A DNA stretch of 64,000 nt, taken from contig CACMRG010000002.1 of assembly GCA_902616005.1 (NCBI GenBank), positions 58,479 to 122,478 of the forward strand, given 5' to 3'. Below, piece after piece: positions 26,711 through 36,656 of the stretch. Numbering within the stretch: the stretch's first letter is position 1; every line of letters begins with the position of its first letter. The stretch is from an uncultured SAR116 cluster alpha proteobacterium. Its GTDB lineage: Bacteria; Pseudomonadota; Alphaproteobacteria; Puniceispirillales; Marisalimonadaceae. The position numbers were made by a program, and so were the translations under genes. The notes beneath the pieces were generated by a model. The model was given only the letters and a program-made list of their open reading frames with translations. It did not search any database and was not told the DNA's origin.

Positions 26711-27646
26711 ATGGCTTTCAATTGGTTTAAAAAACTTAAAACTGGTTTATCAAAATCCGCCCAAAAAGTTGAAAAAGCATTTACCTCCGTAATAGGTAAA
26801 AAAAAGCTTGATGAGAATTCATTAACTGAAATTGAGGATCAATTAATATCATCAGATTTAGGTATTAATGCCTCAATAAAAATAGTTGATAAACTAAGAA
26901 ATCACAAATTTGAATTAACTTCAAAAAATAAAGAAATCTCAAAAGAGATGATTCTTCACGTAGTTAAAGACGAATTAAACAAAATTTTGATAAATTCTGA
27001 AAAAAATTTATTTAAAGATAATAATGACAAGCCTCATGTAATTCTATTAATTGGCGTTAATGGATCTGGCAAAACTACTACTGCTGGAAAAATAGCTTCA
27101 ATGCTTAAAGAAAAAAATAAAAAAGTTGTAATCGCCGCATGTGACACTTTTAGAGCTGCAGCTGTTGAGCAATTAGAACAGTGGGCATCAAGAACAAAAT
27201 CATTATTTTTCAAAGGATCGAACAATTCAGATGCTGCTTCAGTAGCATTTAAAGCACTGGAGTTCTCTATTAAAGAAAAAGCTGATTATTTGATTGTAGA
27301 TACTGCTGGAAGACTTCAAAATAAAACTGGACTAATGGACGAGTTATCAAAAATATGCCGTGTTATATCTAAGCTTAATGCTAATGCTCCACATAATAAG
27401 ATAGTGGTATTAGATGGAACAGTAGGGCAGAATGCTCATTCACAAGTCAAAAATTTTAATGAACAAATTCAGTTAACTGGAATGATAATTACAAAATTAG
27501 ATGGTAGTGCTAAGGGAGGTGTAATTGTTTCTTTAGCAGAGCAATTTAAACTTCCTATTTTCGCAGTTGGTGTGGGAGAAAAAGTTGATGATTTAGATAT
27601 ATTTAAGTCTGATGATTATTCTAAAGCACTTTTAAATTTAGAATAA
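26711..27646 (+). CDS. ftsY: signal recognition particle receptor FtsY
   Basis: Membrane-side GTPase that receives SRP-ribosome complexes. 311 residues. The long acidic A domain of enterobacterial FtsY is absent; only a short N-terminal WFKKLKTGLSKSA helix precedes the N domain, a compact form common in this class. G motifs are GVNGSGKTTTAGK near 115, DTAGRLQNK near 197 and TKLDGSAKGG near 258. It is followed by ffh, its GTPase partner, after a promoter-bearing 74-base gap. Confidence 0.95.
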   Translation: MAFNWFKKLKTGLSKSAQKVEKAFTSVIGKKKLDENSLTEIEDQLISSDLGINASIKIVDKLRNHKFELTSKNKEISKEMILHVVKDELNKILINSEKNLFKDNNDKPHVILLIGVNGSGKTTTAGKIASMLKEKNKKVVIAACDTFRAAAVEQLEQWASRTKSLFFKGSNNSDAASVAFKALEFSIKEKADYLIVDTAGRLQNKTGLMDELSKICRVISKLNANAPHNKIVVLDGTVGQNAHSQVKNFNEQIQLTGMIITKLDGSAKGGVIVSLAEQFKLPIFAVGVGEKVDDLDIFKSDDYSKALLNLE

Positions 27647-27666
27647 GTTCGAAATATGTGTTTACC

Positions 27667-27695
27667 TTGACTATAAGCTTAAAAAAATATATTTA
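27667..27695 (+). promoter_or_regulatory. sigma70-type promoter before ffh
   Basis: TTGACT at 27667-27672 with a 17-base spacer to TATTTA at 27690-27695 (or 15 bases to TATATT at 27688). It lies in the ftsY-ffh gap, 25 bases before the ffh ATG, and would drive the ffh-rpsP-rimM-trmD-rplS run. Confidence 0.5.
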
Positions 27696-27720
27696 ACTCA
27701 TAATTGATTAATATATAAGT

Positions 27721-29217
27721 ATGTTTGAAAATTTAACAAATAAACTCGGTAATGTTTTTAATGCTCTTAAAAAGAGAGGCGCTTTAACGGAAAAAGACGT
27801 CGATGAAGCCTTAAAAGATGTAAGAGTAGCTCTTTTAGAAGCAGATGTTTCATTAGAAGTTGTTAAAAACTTTATAATAAAGGTCAGAGAAAGGGCCGTT
27901 GGTCAAGAAGTATTAAAATCAGTAACTCCAGGTCAACAAGTCGTTAAAATTGTTAATGATGTTTTAATTGATGCGTTAGGAACAGCCAATTCTCCACTAG
28001 AGATAAATCACTCACCCCCAGTTGTAATGTTATTGGTCGGTTTACAAGGTTCTGGTAAAACTACAACTGCTGGCAAATTAGCCCTTCATCTTAAAAATAA
28101 AGAAAAAAAGAAGGTCATGTTGGCCTCGTTAGACATTTATAGACCAGCAGCTCGAGAACAATTAAGGTTGCTAGGTGAACAGGCTGAGGTCCTTGTCTTA
28201 CCTGATAGTGACGGTGAAAGTCCTGAAAGTATTACTAAAAGGGCCCTTGCTTCTTCAAAGGTTCAAGGTGTTGATGTTTTAATTTTAGATACTGCTGGAA
28301 GAACTACTTTAGATAACATAATGATGACGGAAGCAAAAAATATCTTTAAAATTTCTAACCCTTCTGAAACATTATTAGTAGCAGATTCAATGACAGGCCA
28401 AGACGCTGTTAATACAGCAAAAGCATTTTCTGAAATTGTAAATATAACAGGGGTGATTTTATCTAGAACTGATGGTGATGCCAGAGGTGGAGCAGCTTTA
28501 TCTATGAGAGCAATAACTGGCAAACCAATAAAATTTATTGGTATATCAGAAAAGCTAGATGGTTTAGAAACTTTTCATCCTGAAAGAGCAGCAGGAAGAA
28601 TTCTTGATATGGGTGACGTAGTTTCTCTAGTTGAAAAGGCTCAAGAAACTATTGCTGAAGAAGAAGCAGAAGAGATGATGAAACGATTATCTCAAGGTTC
28701 ATTTGATATGAACGACATGTTAAAACAAATCGGCCAACTTAAAAAGTTAGGTGGACTAAGTGGCGTCATGTCAATGTTGCCAGGTATAGGAAAGTTACAA
28801 AAACAGATGGAGGCTCACAATTTTGACGATAAAGTTATTGCAAAACAAGAAGCTATCATTTATTCAATGACAAAAAAAGAAAGAAGTAATGTTGGTTTAT
28901 TGAATGCCTCTAGAAGAAAAAGAATAGCTTCAGGTTCTGGTTCTAGTGTGCACGAGGTTAACAGATTGGTAAAACAACAACAAGATATGGCTAGAATGAT
29001 GAAAAAAGTTGGAAAAGTTGGCGGAATGGGAGCCCTTAAAAATATGTTTTCGGGCTTAGGTGGAAACTCTGAAAGTAACATGCCTAATGGTATGCCTGGT
29101 TCAATTGAGGAAATGCAAAAGATGATGGGTAAGTTACCTATGGGTGGTAGCGCAAACAAATTTAGTGGAATGGGATTACCAGGTTTTTCTGGAAAACCGT
29201 CAAAAAGAATTAAATAA
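27721..29217 (+). CDS. ffh: signal recognition particle protein Ffh
   Basis: GTPase that binds 4.5S RNA and signal sequences of membrane and secreted proteins. 498 residues. N domain, then G motifs GLQGSGKTTTAGK near 105, DTAGRT near 190 and RTDGDARGG near 248; the methionine-rich M domain runs from about 320 with the RNA-binding segment SRRKRIASGSGSSVHEVNRL. The C-terminal tail is rich in Gly and Met. First of the conserved ffh-rpsP-rimM-trmD-rplS block. Confidence 0.97.
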   Translation: MFENLTNKLGNVFNALKKRGALTEKDVDEALKDVRVALLEADVSLEVVKNFIIKVRERAVGQEVLKSVTPGQQVVKIVNDVLIDALGTANSPLEINHSPPVVMLLVGLQGSGKTTTAGKLALHLKNKEKKKVMLASLDIYRPAAREQLRLLGEQAEVLVLPDSDGESPESITKRALASSKVQGVDVLILDTAGRTTLDNIMMTEAKNIFKISNPSETLLVADSMTGQDAVNTAKAFSEIVNITGVILSRTDGDARGGAALSMRAITGKPIKFIGISEKLDGLETFHPERAAGRILDMGDVVSLVEKAQETIAEEEAEEMMKRLSQGSFDMNDMLKQIGQLKKLGGLSGVMSMLPGIGKLQKQMEAHNFDDKVIAKQEAIIYSMTKKERSNVGLLNASRRKRIASGSGSSVHEVNRLVKQQQDMARMMKKVGKVGGMGALKNMFSGLGGNSESNMPNGMPGSIEEMQKMMGKLPMGGSANKFSGMGLPGFSGKPSKRIK

Positions 29218-29237
29218 ATTATAGAAAAGGAAAGTTA

Positions 29238-29765
29238 ATGGCATTAAAAATAAGATTATCAAGAGGTGGCGCAAAAAAGAAACCTTTTTATAGGATCGTA
29301 GTAGCAGAAACTACATCTCCAAGAGATGGTAAATTTGTTGAAAAGATTGGGTCTTATAATCCAATGGTAGATCATGATAATAAAGAGAGATTAGTAATAG
29401 ATGCTGAGAGAGTAAAATATTGGATATCAAAAGGTGCAAAGCCAACATTGAGAGTTATCAAGTTAATTTCTAAAGATGGATTAGCTGATAAACCGATTAT
29501 CAATGAACAGCCAAAAAAAAGCGCCCCAGGGAAAAAACGTTTAGAAAGAGAAGCTGAAAAAACTAAGACAGAAGCTCCTGCTGAAGAAGCTAAGACTGAG
29601 GCTCTTGCTGAAGAAGCTAAGAATGAGGCTCCTGCTGAGGAAACCAAGACTGAAGCCCCTGTTGAAGAAGCTAAGAGTGAAGCTCCTGCTGAGGAAACCA
29701 AGACTGAAGCCCCTGCTGAAGAAGCTAAGAGTGAAGCTCCTGCGGAAGAAGAAAAAAAATCATAG
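29238..29765 (+). CDS. rpsP: ribosomal protein bS16 with long repeat tail
   Basis: Small-subunit protein. Residues 1 to about 85 are ordinary bS16 (MALKIRLSRGGAKKKPFYRI). After a basic linker, residues 111-171 are a tandem repeat of nine-residue units of the EAPAEEAKT type, giving 175 residues against about 80-110 usual. The tail is acidic, Ala/Pro/Glu-rich and presumably disordered and solvent-exposed. The gene is tightly placed between ffh and rimM. Confidence 0.95.
   Translation: MALKIRLSRGGAKKKPFYRIVVAETTSPRDGKFVEKIGSYNPMVDHDNKERLVIDAERVKYWISKGAKPTLRVIKLISKDGLADKPIINEQPKKSAPGKKRLEREAEKTKTEAPAEEAKTEALAEEAKNEAPAEETKTEAPVEEAKSEAPAEETKTEAPAEEAKSEAPAEEEKKS
29568..29750 (+). repeat. tandem repeat encoding EAPAEE tail of bS16
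   Basis: 27-base units, paired into a nearly perfect 54-base higher-order unit: the copies starting around 29630 and 29684 differ by about one base. It encodes alternating EAPAEETKT and EAPAEEAKS units. The low divergence between copies suggests recent slippage or unequal exchange, so copy number may vary among relatives. Confidence 0.9.
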
Positions 29766-29771
29766 TAAAGA

Positions 29772-30278
29772 TTGAATAAAAAAAATTTTATTTTAGTAGG
29801 ATCAATTTTGGGCCTTCACGGCCTTAAGGGTTATATAAAAGTTAAAAGTTTTTTAGAAAATCCAAAAGATCTTTTTAACTATGATAAATATTTCATAAAT
29901 AAAATTAATTTTAGTTCCCTACTATTAAAGTTTAATAAAAAATCCGTTTTTATTTGCGAGTTAGTAGGCGTAAATTCTATTGAAGAAGCTAAAAAATTTA
30001 TTAATAAGGATATTTTTATTTATAAATCATCCTTACCTAAAACAGATAAAAATGAAATATATTTGAATGATTTAATAAGTTTCAATGTAGAATTAGAATC
30101 TGGTTTGTATTTAGGTGAATTAGTAAAATTTTATGATTTTGGAGGTGGCCCAGTAATTGGAGTGAAACAAGGTCATAAAGAAAAGATGCTTCCTTTTTCT
30201 GACAATTTTATTATAAATATAGACCAAGATTTAAGAGTAATTACTTTATCTTCAAATATTAAAACATTAATAAATTAA
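29772..30278 (+). CDS. rimM: ribosome maturation factor RimM
   Basis: 30S maturation factor binding uS19. 168 residues from TTG 29772. N-terminal VGSILGLHGLKGYIKVKSF and C-terminal PRC-barrel part with FYDFGGGPVIGV and KMLPFSDNFI are family blocks. Its position between rpsP and trmD is the conserved order. Divergent in the middle, as RimM usually is. Confidence 0.92.
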   Translation: MNKKNFILVGSILGLHGLKGYIKVKSFLENPKDLFNYDKYFINKINFSSLLLKFNKKSVFICELVGVNSIEEAKKFINKDIFIYKSSLPKTDKNEIYLNDLISFNVELESGLYLGELVKFYDFGGGPVIGVKQGHKEKMLPFSDNFIINIDQDLRVITLSSNIKTLIN

Positions 30279-30280
30279 AA

Positions 30281-30967
30281 ATGTGGACTGCTAATATTTT
30301 AACATTATTTCCTGATTTGTATCCAGGCCCTTTAGGTTCTTCAATATTAGGTGAAGCAAGAAAAAATGGTAAATGGGATTTAAACATAACAGACTTAAAA
30401 TTATTTTCAGAAAAAAATAAAAGAGTGGATGATTCTCCATTTGGTGGGGGACCAGGAATGGTAATTAAACCAGATGTAATAGACAGAGCTCTTATTTCTT
30501 TAAAATCAAAGGATTTTCCAATTTACTATTTATCACCAAGAGGTGTTAAATTAGATGCCCAAATTTCAAATTCTATATCAAAATTAGATGGAATGACATT
30601 AGTTTGTGGAAAATATGAGGGTGTAGATGAAAGAGTTATTAAACATTACAACATGATTGAAATTAGTATTGGTGATTACATTTTGTCTGGTGGAGACCTG
30701 GCAGCCATGGTTCTTATTGATAGTGTAGTCAGGTGTTTACCAAATGTTTTAGGAAATCCACTTACATTAAATGATGAAACTTTTACAAATCATTTGTTAG
30801 AATATCCTCTTTACACACAACCTAGGGAATGGAAAAATTACAAAGTACCAGATGTATTATTATCAGGAGATCACAAAAAAATAAAAAACTGGAAAATAAA
30901 ACAATCTGAGGATATAACAATGAAAAGACGACCTGATCTTTGGAAAAAATATTTAAAATTGAAGTAG
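30281..30967 (+). CDS. trmD: tRNA (guanine37-N1)-methyltransferase
   Basis: Methylates G37 next to the anticodon to prevent frameshifting. 228 residues, SPOUT-fold. Motifs: ILTLFPDLYPGPLGSSILGE at the start, RVDDSPFGGGPGMVIKP near 60, knot residues LVCGKYEGVDERV near 109, and GDYILSGGDLAAMVLID near 131. It begins two bases after the rimM stop. Confidence 0.96.
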   Translation: MWTANILTLFPDLYPGPLGSSILGEARKNGKWDLNITDLKLFSEKNKRVDDSPFGGGPGMVIKPDVIDRALISLKSKDFPIYYLSPRGVKLDAQISNSISKLDGMTLVCGKYEGVDERVIKHYNMIEISIGDYILSGGDLAAMVLIDSVVRCLPNVLGNPLTLNDETFTNHLLEYPLYTQPREWKNYKVPDVLLSGDHKKIKNWKIKQSEDITMKRRPDLWKKYLKLK

Positions 30968-31015
30968 ATATTTTAAAAATTTTTTGTTAAGAGTTGTCAT
31001 CGAGAGGTTTTAGTC

Positions 31016-31486
31016 ATGAATATCATTGAAAAAATTGAAAAAGAACAATTAGAAAAATTAAGCTCTGGTAAAGAAATGCCTGATTTTAATCCTGGAGATA
31101 CAATAAAAGTCGATGTTAAAGTCGTCGAAGGAACTAGAGAAAGAATTCAAGCCTTTGAAGGTGTTTGTATTGCTCGTAGTGGAAAAGGCATAAATGAAAG
31201 TTTTACAGTGAGGAAAATTTCATATGGTGAAGGTGTTGAGAGAGTTTTTCCTTTATTTTCTCCAAAAATATCTGCTATCACTTTGGTTAGAAAAGGTAAA
31301 GTAAGAAGAGCTAAACTATACTACCTTAGAGATAGAAGAGGTAAAGCAGCCAGAATAATTGAAAAGATTGAAGTTAAGAAAAAAATTAACGAAGAAAAAG
31401 ATGTTTCTTCTTCATCAAAAGATAAAGTTTCTGAAACACCTTCTAAAAAAGAAGTTGAAAATAAAACTGAAGATAAAAAAGATTAA
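31016..31486 (+). CDS. rplS: ribosomal protein bL19 with charged tail
   Basis: Large-subunit protein at the subunit interface. Residues 1 to about 118 are ordinary bL19 ([20 protein letters not shown], then [17 protein letters not shown]). A further 38 or so residues rich in Lys, Glu and Ser form a disordered extension, giving 156 against about 115-125 usual. GAGAGG ribosome site before the ATG. Together with bS16 this is the second ribosomal protein here with an added tail. Confidence 0.95.
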   Translation: MNIIEKIEKEQLEKLSSGKEMPDFNPGDTIKVDVKVVEGTRERIQAFEGVCIARSGKGINESFTVRKISYGEGVERVFPLFSPKISAITLVRKGKVRRAKLYYLRDRRGKAARIIEKIEVKKKINEEKDVSSSSKDKVSETPSKKEVENKTEDKKD

Positions 31487-31503
31487 ATTAGTGAGCTTAA
31501 CTA

Positions 31504-32904
31504 GTGTCTAAAACTCTTTATGATAAAATTTGGCAAAGTCATTTAATAAATGAACAAGATGACGGTACATCTTTAATATATATTGATCGACATTTAGTAC
31601 ACGAAGTAACGAGTCCTCAGGCTTTTGAAGGATTAAGATTATCCAATAGAAAAGTCAATTCTCCAAAAAGAACACTTGCAGTTGCAGATCATAATGTCCC
31701 TACTTTAGATAGAGAATTAGGAATTAAAGAAGAAGATTCACGCATTCAAGTTGAAGAGCTTGATAAAAATGTTGAAGAATTTCAAATACCTTATTTTAAT
31801 ATGAATGACACTCGACAAGGTATAGTACACGTTATTGGGCCAGAACAAGGTTTTACTCAACCAGGCATGACAATTGTTTGTGGAGATAGCCATACAGCAA
31901 CTCACGGAGCTTTTGGATCTTTAGCGTTTGGGATTGGAACATCTGAAGTTGAACATGTTTTAGCTACTCAAACATTAATTCAGAAAAAAGCTATGAATAT
32001 GCTAATTAATATTACTGGTAATCTTGATAAAATTGTAACATCCAAAGATTTGATACTTTATATTATCGGAAAAATTGGAACAGCAGGTGGAACCGGGTGT
32101 GTAATTGAATATTCTGGAAATGCGCTTAGAGATATGTCAATGGAAAGCAGAATGACTATATGTAATATGTCTATAGAAGCAGGTGCAAGAGCAGGTATGA
32201 TAGCTCCAGATGATATTACATTTAATTACCTTTATGAAAAGCCAATGGCGCCTAAAAATGTCGATTGGGACAAAGCTCTTACTTGGTGGAAAACACTTCC
32301 ATCTGATACAGGGGCAAAGTTTGATAAGATTGTAGACATTGATGCAACTAAAGTAACACAAACTATTACATGGGGCACTAGCCCTGAAGAAATAGTTAGT
32401 ATTGATGGTACTGTACCAAATCCAGATAAAATTTCTGATGAAGTTAAACAAAACAAAATTAAAAGATCCATAGAATATATGGGGTTAACTCCTGGCCAGA
32501 AAATAAGTGATGTTGAAATAAATACTGTCTTTATTGGTTCGTGTACTAATTCAAGAATAGAAGATATAAGGTCAGCAGCTGAAATTATTAAGGGAAAAAA
32601 AGTTTCTACTAACGTCAAAGCATTGGTTGTTCCAGGGTCCGGTCTTGTTAAGAAACAAGCCGAAGATGAAGGTCTTGATGTTATATTTAAGCATGCTGGA
32701 TTTGAATGGCGAGAGCCAGGTTGTTCAATGTGTCTTGCCATGAATTCTGATAAATTAAATGAAGGTGACAGATGCGCAAGTACGTCAAATAGAAATTTTG
32801 AAGGTAGGCAAGGTAAAGGTGGAAGAACACATTTGGTAAGCCCAGAAATTGCAGCTGCTTCTGCGATAACAGGAAAATTAACTGACCCTAGAAATGTGAC
32901 ATAG
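31504..32904 (+). CDS. leuC: 3-isopropylmalate dehydratase large subunit
   Basis: Iron-sulfur isomerase subunit of leucine synthesis. 466 residues from GTG 31504. Cluster cysteines are in FIGSCTNSR near 345 and PGCSMC near 408; [13 protein letters not shown] near 128 is the aconitase-family signature. Its TAG is directly followed by the leuD ATG. In the conserved rplS-leuC-leuD-leuB-asd order. Confidence 0.96.
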   Translation: MSKTLYDKIWQSHLINEQDDGTSLIYIDRHLVHEVTSPQAFEGLRLSNRKVNSPKRTLAVADHNVPTLDRELGIKEEDSRIQVEELDKNVEEFQIPYFNMNDTRQGIVHVIGPEQGFTQPGMTIVCGDSHTATHGAFGSLAFGIGTSEVEHVLATQTLIQKKAMNMLINITGNLDKIVTSKDLILYIIGKIGTAGGTGCVIEYSGNALRDMSMESRMTICNMSIEAGARAGMIAPDDITFNYLYEKPMAPKNVDWDKALTWWKTLPSDTGAKFDKIVDIDATKVTQTITWGTSPEEIVSIDGTVPNPDKISDEVKQNKIKRSIEYMGLTPGQKISDVEINTVFIGSCTNSRIEDIRSAAEIIKGKKVSTNVKALVVPGSGLVKKQAEDEGLDVIFKHAGFEWREPGCSMCLAMNSDKLNEGDRCASTSNRNFEGRQGKGGRTHLVSPEIAAASAITGKLTDPRNVT

Positions 32905-33510
32905 ATGGAAAAATTTAACACATTCAAGGGAATTGCAGCTCCGTTTAATATTCTTAATGTTGACACTGATAAAATCATTCCAAAACAGTTTTTAACAACA
33001 ATCAAAAGAACTGGCTTAGGTAAGCACGTATTTGACGAAATGAGGTATAAAAAAGATGGTTCAGAAAATCCTAATTTTGTTTTAAATCAAAAGCCATATG
33101 ACAAGAGTAATATCTTGATTGCTGGTGATAATTTTGGATGTGGTTCTAGTAGAGAACATGCACCATGGGCGCTTAAAGACTTTGGTATAAAATGTATTAT
33201 ATCAACTTCTTTTGCAGATATTTTTTTCAATAATTCTTTTAAGAATGGTCTTTTACCTATTATGGTGACAAAAGATGAAAGAGATGCGCTTTTAGAAGAT
33301 GCCAAAGACAAAGAAAACCCTGAAATAGAAATTGACTTAGAAAATCAAGAAATTAGAAGACCAAATGGAGGAAAGATTAAATTTAAAATTGATCCATTTA
33401 GGAAGAAATGCCTGTTGGAAGGATTAGATGATATTGGTCTAACGGAACTTCATGAAAGTAAAATTAAATCTTTTGAAGAAAGTCGAAGTACTAAACATCC
33501 TTGGCTGTAA
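32905..33510 (+). CDS. leuD: 3-isopropylmalate dehydratase small subunit
   Basis: Swivelling-domain partner of LeuC. 201 residues. [13 protein letters not shown] near 18 and [16 protein letters not shown] near 73 are the family signatures. Start abuts the leuC stop, so the two subunits are co-translated in equal amounts; leuB follows nine bases after. Confidence 0.96.
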   Translation: MEKFNTFKGIAAPFNILNVDTDKIIPKQFLTTIKRTGLGKHVFDEMRYKKDGSENPNFVLNQKPYDKSNILIAGDNFGCGSSREHAPWALKDFGIKCIISTSFADIFFNNSFKNGLLPIMVTKDERDALLEDAKDKENPEIEIDLENQEIRRPNGGKIKFKIDPFRKKCLLEGLDDIGLTELHESKIKSFEESRSTKHPWL

Positions 33511-33519
33511 AATTTAATC

Positions 33520-34638
33520 ATGAAGAATAATAAAAAAATAATGTTACTGGCTGGTGATGGAGTAGGTCCAGAAGTTGTAAATGAAACAACAAGAATAATA
33601 AAATGGTTTGAAGATAATCTAAATTTATCATTTGATCTAGATGAGGGATTAGTTGGAGGAGCATCTTATGATAAGTTTGGAGTTCCCTTAACAGATGAAA
33701 CCTTAGCAGATGCAATGTCTGCAGATGCTATATTATTCGGTTCGGTAGGTGGACCACAATATGATAAAGTCTCATTTGAAAAAAGACCAGAAAATGGTCT
33801 TCTTAAATTAAGAAAAGAGATGGATCTTTTTGCAAATTTAAGACCTGCAATGGTTTTTCCTGCATTAGCAAATTCATCAACCCTAAAAAAAGAAATTGTT
33901 TCAGGTTTAGATATTTTGATTGTAAGAGAACTTACTGGTGGTATTTATTTTGCTGAACCAAGAGGTGTTGAAGATTTATCTAATGGTGAAAAAAAGGGTT
34001 TTGATACTAATCTTTACACGACAAGAGAAATTGAAAGAATTGGAAGAGTTGCATTTGATTTAGCTAAATTTAGAAATAAAAAAGTTACATCTGTAGAAAA
34101 GTCTAATGTAATGATGTCAGGAGTTTTATGGAAAGAAGTTATGTCTTCTCTTTATCAAAATGAAGGAAAAGAAATATCGCTTAATCATATGTATGCTGAT
34201 AATTGTGCGATGCAATTAGTGAGAGACCCAAAACAGTTTGATGTGATTGTAACAGACAATTTGTTTGGTGATATTCTTTCAGATACTTCTGCTATGCTTA
34301 CTGGATCTTTAGGAATGCTTCCATCTGCTAGCCTTGGATCTAAAGATGAAATAACTGGGAAAAGATATGCAATGTATGAACCTGTTCATGGATCTGCACC
34401 TGACATTGCAGGTAAAGGAATTGTTAATCCAATAGCTCAAATTTTAAGCTTTTCAATGCTTTTAAGATATTCTTTTGAACTAAATAAAGAAGCAGAGCTT
34501 CTTGAAAAAGCTATTTCATTAACATTGGACGAGGGATACAGAACTAAAGATTTAGCAAGTAAAGATGAAAAAGCAATAGGTACTTCAGAAATGACAGATG
34601 TCATTATAAATAAAATGACAGAGTTAAATGACAAATGA
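33520..34638 (+). CDS. leuB: 3-isopropylmalate dehydrogenase
   Basis: NAD-dependent oxidative decarboxylase of leucine synthesis. 372 residues. AGDGVGPEV at the N-terminus, RELTGGIYFAEPRG near 136, VTDNLFGDILSDTSAMLTGS near 247 and EPVHGSAPDIAGKGIVNP near 287 are all in place. ATGA overlap with asd. leuA is not in the window. Confidence 0.97.
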   Translation: MKNNKKIMLLAGDGVGPEVVNETTRIIKWFEDNLNLSFDLDEGLVGGASYDKFGVPLTDETLADAMSADAILFGSVGGPQYDKVSFEKRPENGLLKLRKEMDLFANLRPAMVFPALANSSTLKKEIVSGLDILIVRELTGGIYFAEPRGVEDLSNGEKKGFDTNLYTTREIERIGRVAFDLAKFRNKKVTSVEKSNVMMSGVLWKEVMSSLYQNEGKEISLNHMYADNCAMQLVRDPKQFDVIVTDNLFGDILSDTSAMLTGSLGMLPSASLGSKDEITGKRYAMYEPVHGSAPDIAGKGIVNPIAQILSFSMLLRYSFELNKEAELLEKAISLTLDEGYRTKDLASKDEKAIGTSEMTDVIINKMTELNDK

Positions 34639-35660
34639 GTTATAATATAGCAATTGTCGGTTCAACAGGTGCTGTTGGAAGAGAAATGTTGGAAACTCTT
34701 TCTTATAGAAAGTTTCCTTGTAAAAATGTTTATGCATTGGCTTCAAAATCTTCATTAGGTAAAGAGGTTTCTTTTGGTGAGGACAAAGTACTCAAAGTAC
34801 AAGCACTAGAAGATTTTGATTTTAGTAAAGCTGACATTGCTTTATTTTCAGCTGGTTCCGATGTGTCAAAAAAATTTGCACCTATTGCTGGAAAAAATAA
34901 ATGTATTGTTATAGATAATTCTTCATTTTTTAGGATGGATAAAGATGTTCCTTTAATTGTTCCTGAAGTTAATCCTAATCATATTACAGATTTTAAGAAG
35001 AAAAATATCATAGCTAATCCAAATTGCTCCACCATACAAATGGTAACAGCTTTAAGTCCTTTACATAAAGAGTTTAAAATTAAACAGGTTTTTGTTTCGA
35101 CGTACCAAGCTGTTTCTGGTGCAGGAAAAGCAGCTATGGATGAACTATTTAATCAAACTAAAGGCGTATATGTTAATGATTCATCTATGCCTGAACAGTT
35201 CACAAAAAAAATATCATTTAATGTTATTCCACATATAGATGTATTTATGGATGACGGCTCAACTAGAGAAGAATGGAAGATGTCTGTTGAGACAAATAAA
35301 ATTTTAGATAAAAATATTCAAGTGACTGCTCACTGCGTAAGAGTTCCAGTTTTTGTAGGACATAGTGAAGCAATATTTATTGAATGCGAAAAAGAAATTA
35401 ATGAAGCAAAAGCTAGAAATATATTAAGAAAAGCTGATGGAGTTACTGTTGTTGATCACAGAGCAGATGAAGGATATGTCACTCCTGCTGAAGTCGCTGG
35501 AGAAGATGATGTTTATATCAGTAGAATCAGGCAAAATAATTTTAATAAAAATAATTTGGTTTTTTGGTGTGTTTCAGACAATCTAAGAAAAGGAGCTGCA
35601 TTGAATGCAGTTCAAATCGCTGAATTATTAATTTCTAAAAAATTAGTAACTCAAAAGTAG
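34635..35660 (+). CDS. asd: aspartate-semialdehyde dehydrogenase
   Basis: Reduces aspartyl phosphate to aspartate semialdehyde, the branch to lysine, threonine and methionine. 341 residues. VGSTGAVGREML at residues 8-19, catalytic Cys in IANPNCSTIQMV near 132, YQAVSGAGKAAMDEL near 158 and the His in AHCVRVPVFVGHSEA near 240. Coupled to leuB by ATGA. Confidence 0.97.
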   Translation: MSYNIAIVGSTGAVGREMLETLSYRKFPCKNVYALASKSSLGKEVSFGEDKVLKVQALEDFDFSKADIALFSAGSDVSKKFAPIAGKNKCIVIDNSSFFRMDKDVPLIVPEVNPNHITDFKKKNIIANPNCSTIQMVTALSPLHKEFKIKQVFVSTYQAVSGAGKAAMDELFNQTKGVYVNDSSMPEQFTKKISFNVIPHIDVFMDDGSTREEWKMSVETNKILDKNIQVTAHCVRVPVFVGHSEAIFIECEKEINEAKARNILRKADGVTVVDHRADEGYVTPAEVAGEDDVYISRIRQNNFNKNNLVFWCVSDNLRKGAALNAVQIAELLISKKLVTQK

Positions 35661-35672
35661 AAATTATTACCG

Positions 35673-36593
35673 ATGGATTTATTGTGGATATTTGTAGCTA
35701 TTTTTGCAGCAGCACTTCAAACTTTTAGATCTGCCTTTCAAAAGAGAATGATCCCAGACATTGGTAAATTTGGAGCAACTTATATCAGATTTATTTATGC
35801 TCTTCCATTTACTCTTTTAATTTTTATTTTTTGGTTTTTTTTTCTTAATAATGAAATACCAAAATTAAACAATTTAGCTATATTTTATTGCTTTTTTGGT
35901 GCTCTTTGCCAGGTGTTATTTACTTTGTTATTGATGATGATTTTTTCTTATAGAAACTTTGCTGCAGGAATTGCATTTTCTAAAACTGAGGTACTATTTG
36001 CAGCATTAATTGAAATTTTTATATTGAATATTGTATTTTTACCAATAATTAATCTTGGGATTATTTTAGGTGTGTTTGCTGTAATTTTTCTCTCTGTTGC
36101 TAAAGAAACTACAAATATAAATGATGTTTTAGTTAAAATTAGTAAATCATTTTTTACTTTTCCAACATTATTCGGAGTTTTAACAGGCTTAATTTTGGCG
36201 GGTTCAACAGTTGGTTATAGAATGGCAATAATCAATGTCGAAGGCCACATACTAGATGCCACAATTTATTTATCTATTATTGCTGTATTTATTCAATCGA
36301 TAATGATGGGTATTTGGCTATATTATTATAAAAAAAATGAATTTAGGTTAGTTTTTCAATTTTGGAAAAAATCTTTACCAGCGGGCATTTGCGGAAGTGG
36401 TGCAACAGCTGGATGGTTTCTGGCTTTTGCTTTAGCTACTGCAGCAGAAGTGAGAGCAGTAGGTCAGATTGAACTAATATTTTCTATTATTATTTCAATC
36501 ATCTTTTTTAAAGAAAAAGTTCAAAGAACTGAAATATTTGGAATTTGTATGTTAATTGTTTCAATTTTATTAGTAATTTACGCAAGGATTTGA
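35673..36593 (+). CDS. EamA/DMT-family transporter
   Basis: 306 residues, about ten hydrophobic segments in two similar halves, as in drug/metabolite exporters. RSAFQKRMIPDIGKFGATYI near the start and EVRAVGQIELIFSIIISIIF with FFKEKVQRTEIFG near the end are the conserved ends of the EamA repeats. It starts 12 bases after asd and may be co-transcribed with it. The cargo cannot be predicted. Confidence 0.85.
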   Translation: MDLLWIFVAIFAAALQTFRSAFQKRMIPDIGKFGATYIRFIYALPFTLLIFIFWFFFLNNEIPKLNNLAIFYCFFGALCQVLFTLLLMMIFSYRNFAAGIAFSKTEVLFAALIEIFILNIVFLPIINLGIILGVFAVIFLSVAKETTNINDVLVKISKSFFTFPTLFGVLTGLILAGSTVGYRMAIINVEGHILDATIYLSIIAVFIQSIMMGIWLYYYKKNEFRLVFQFWKKSLPAGICGSGATAGWFLAFALATAAEVRAVGQIELIFSIIISIIFFKEKVQRTEIFGICMLIVSILLVIYARI

Positions 36594-36611
36594 AATAATG
36601 AAATTTACTAA

Positions 36612-36643
36612 TTGATACATTATTTTAAATGTATATATATAAT
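36612..36643 (+). promoter_or_regulatory. candidate promoter of the sdh operon
   Basis: TTGATA at 36612-36617 and overlapping TATA-rich -10 candidates: TATATA with an 18-base spacer, or perfect TATAAT at 36638-36643 with 20. It lies in the only gap between the EamA gene and sdhC, shortly before an AAGGA ribosome site. Confidence 0.45.
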
Positions 36644-36656
36644 GTAAGGAATTTTA

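Noticed and set aside
29568..29750. CRISPR-like array
   Set aside because: The repeats are in-frame coding units without unique spacers, inside rpsP.
32232..33005. 257-codon minus-strand frame across leuC/leuD
   Set aside because: Fully antisense to two clear leucine genes; serine/leucine-rich shadow with no family features.
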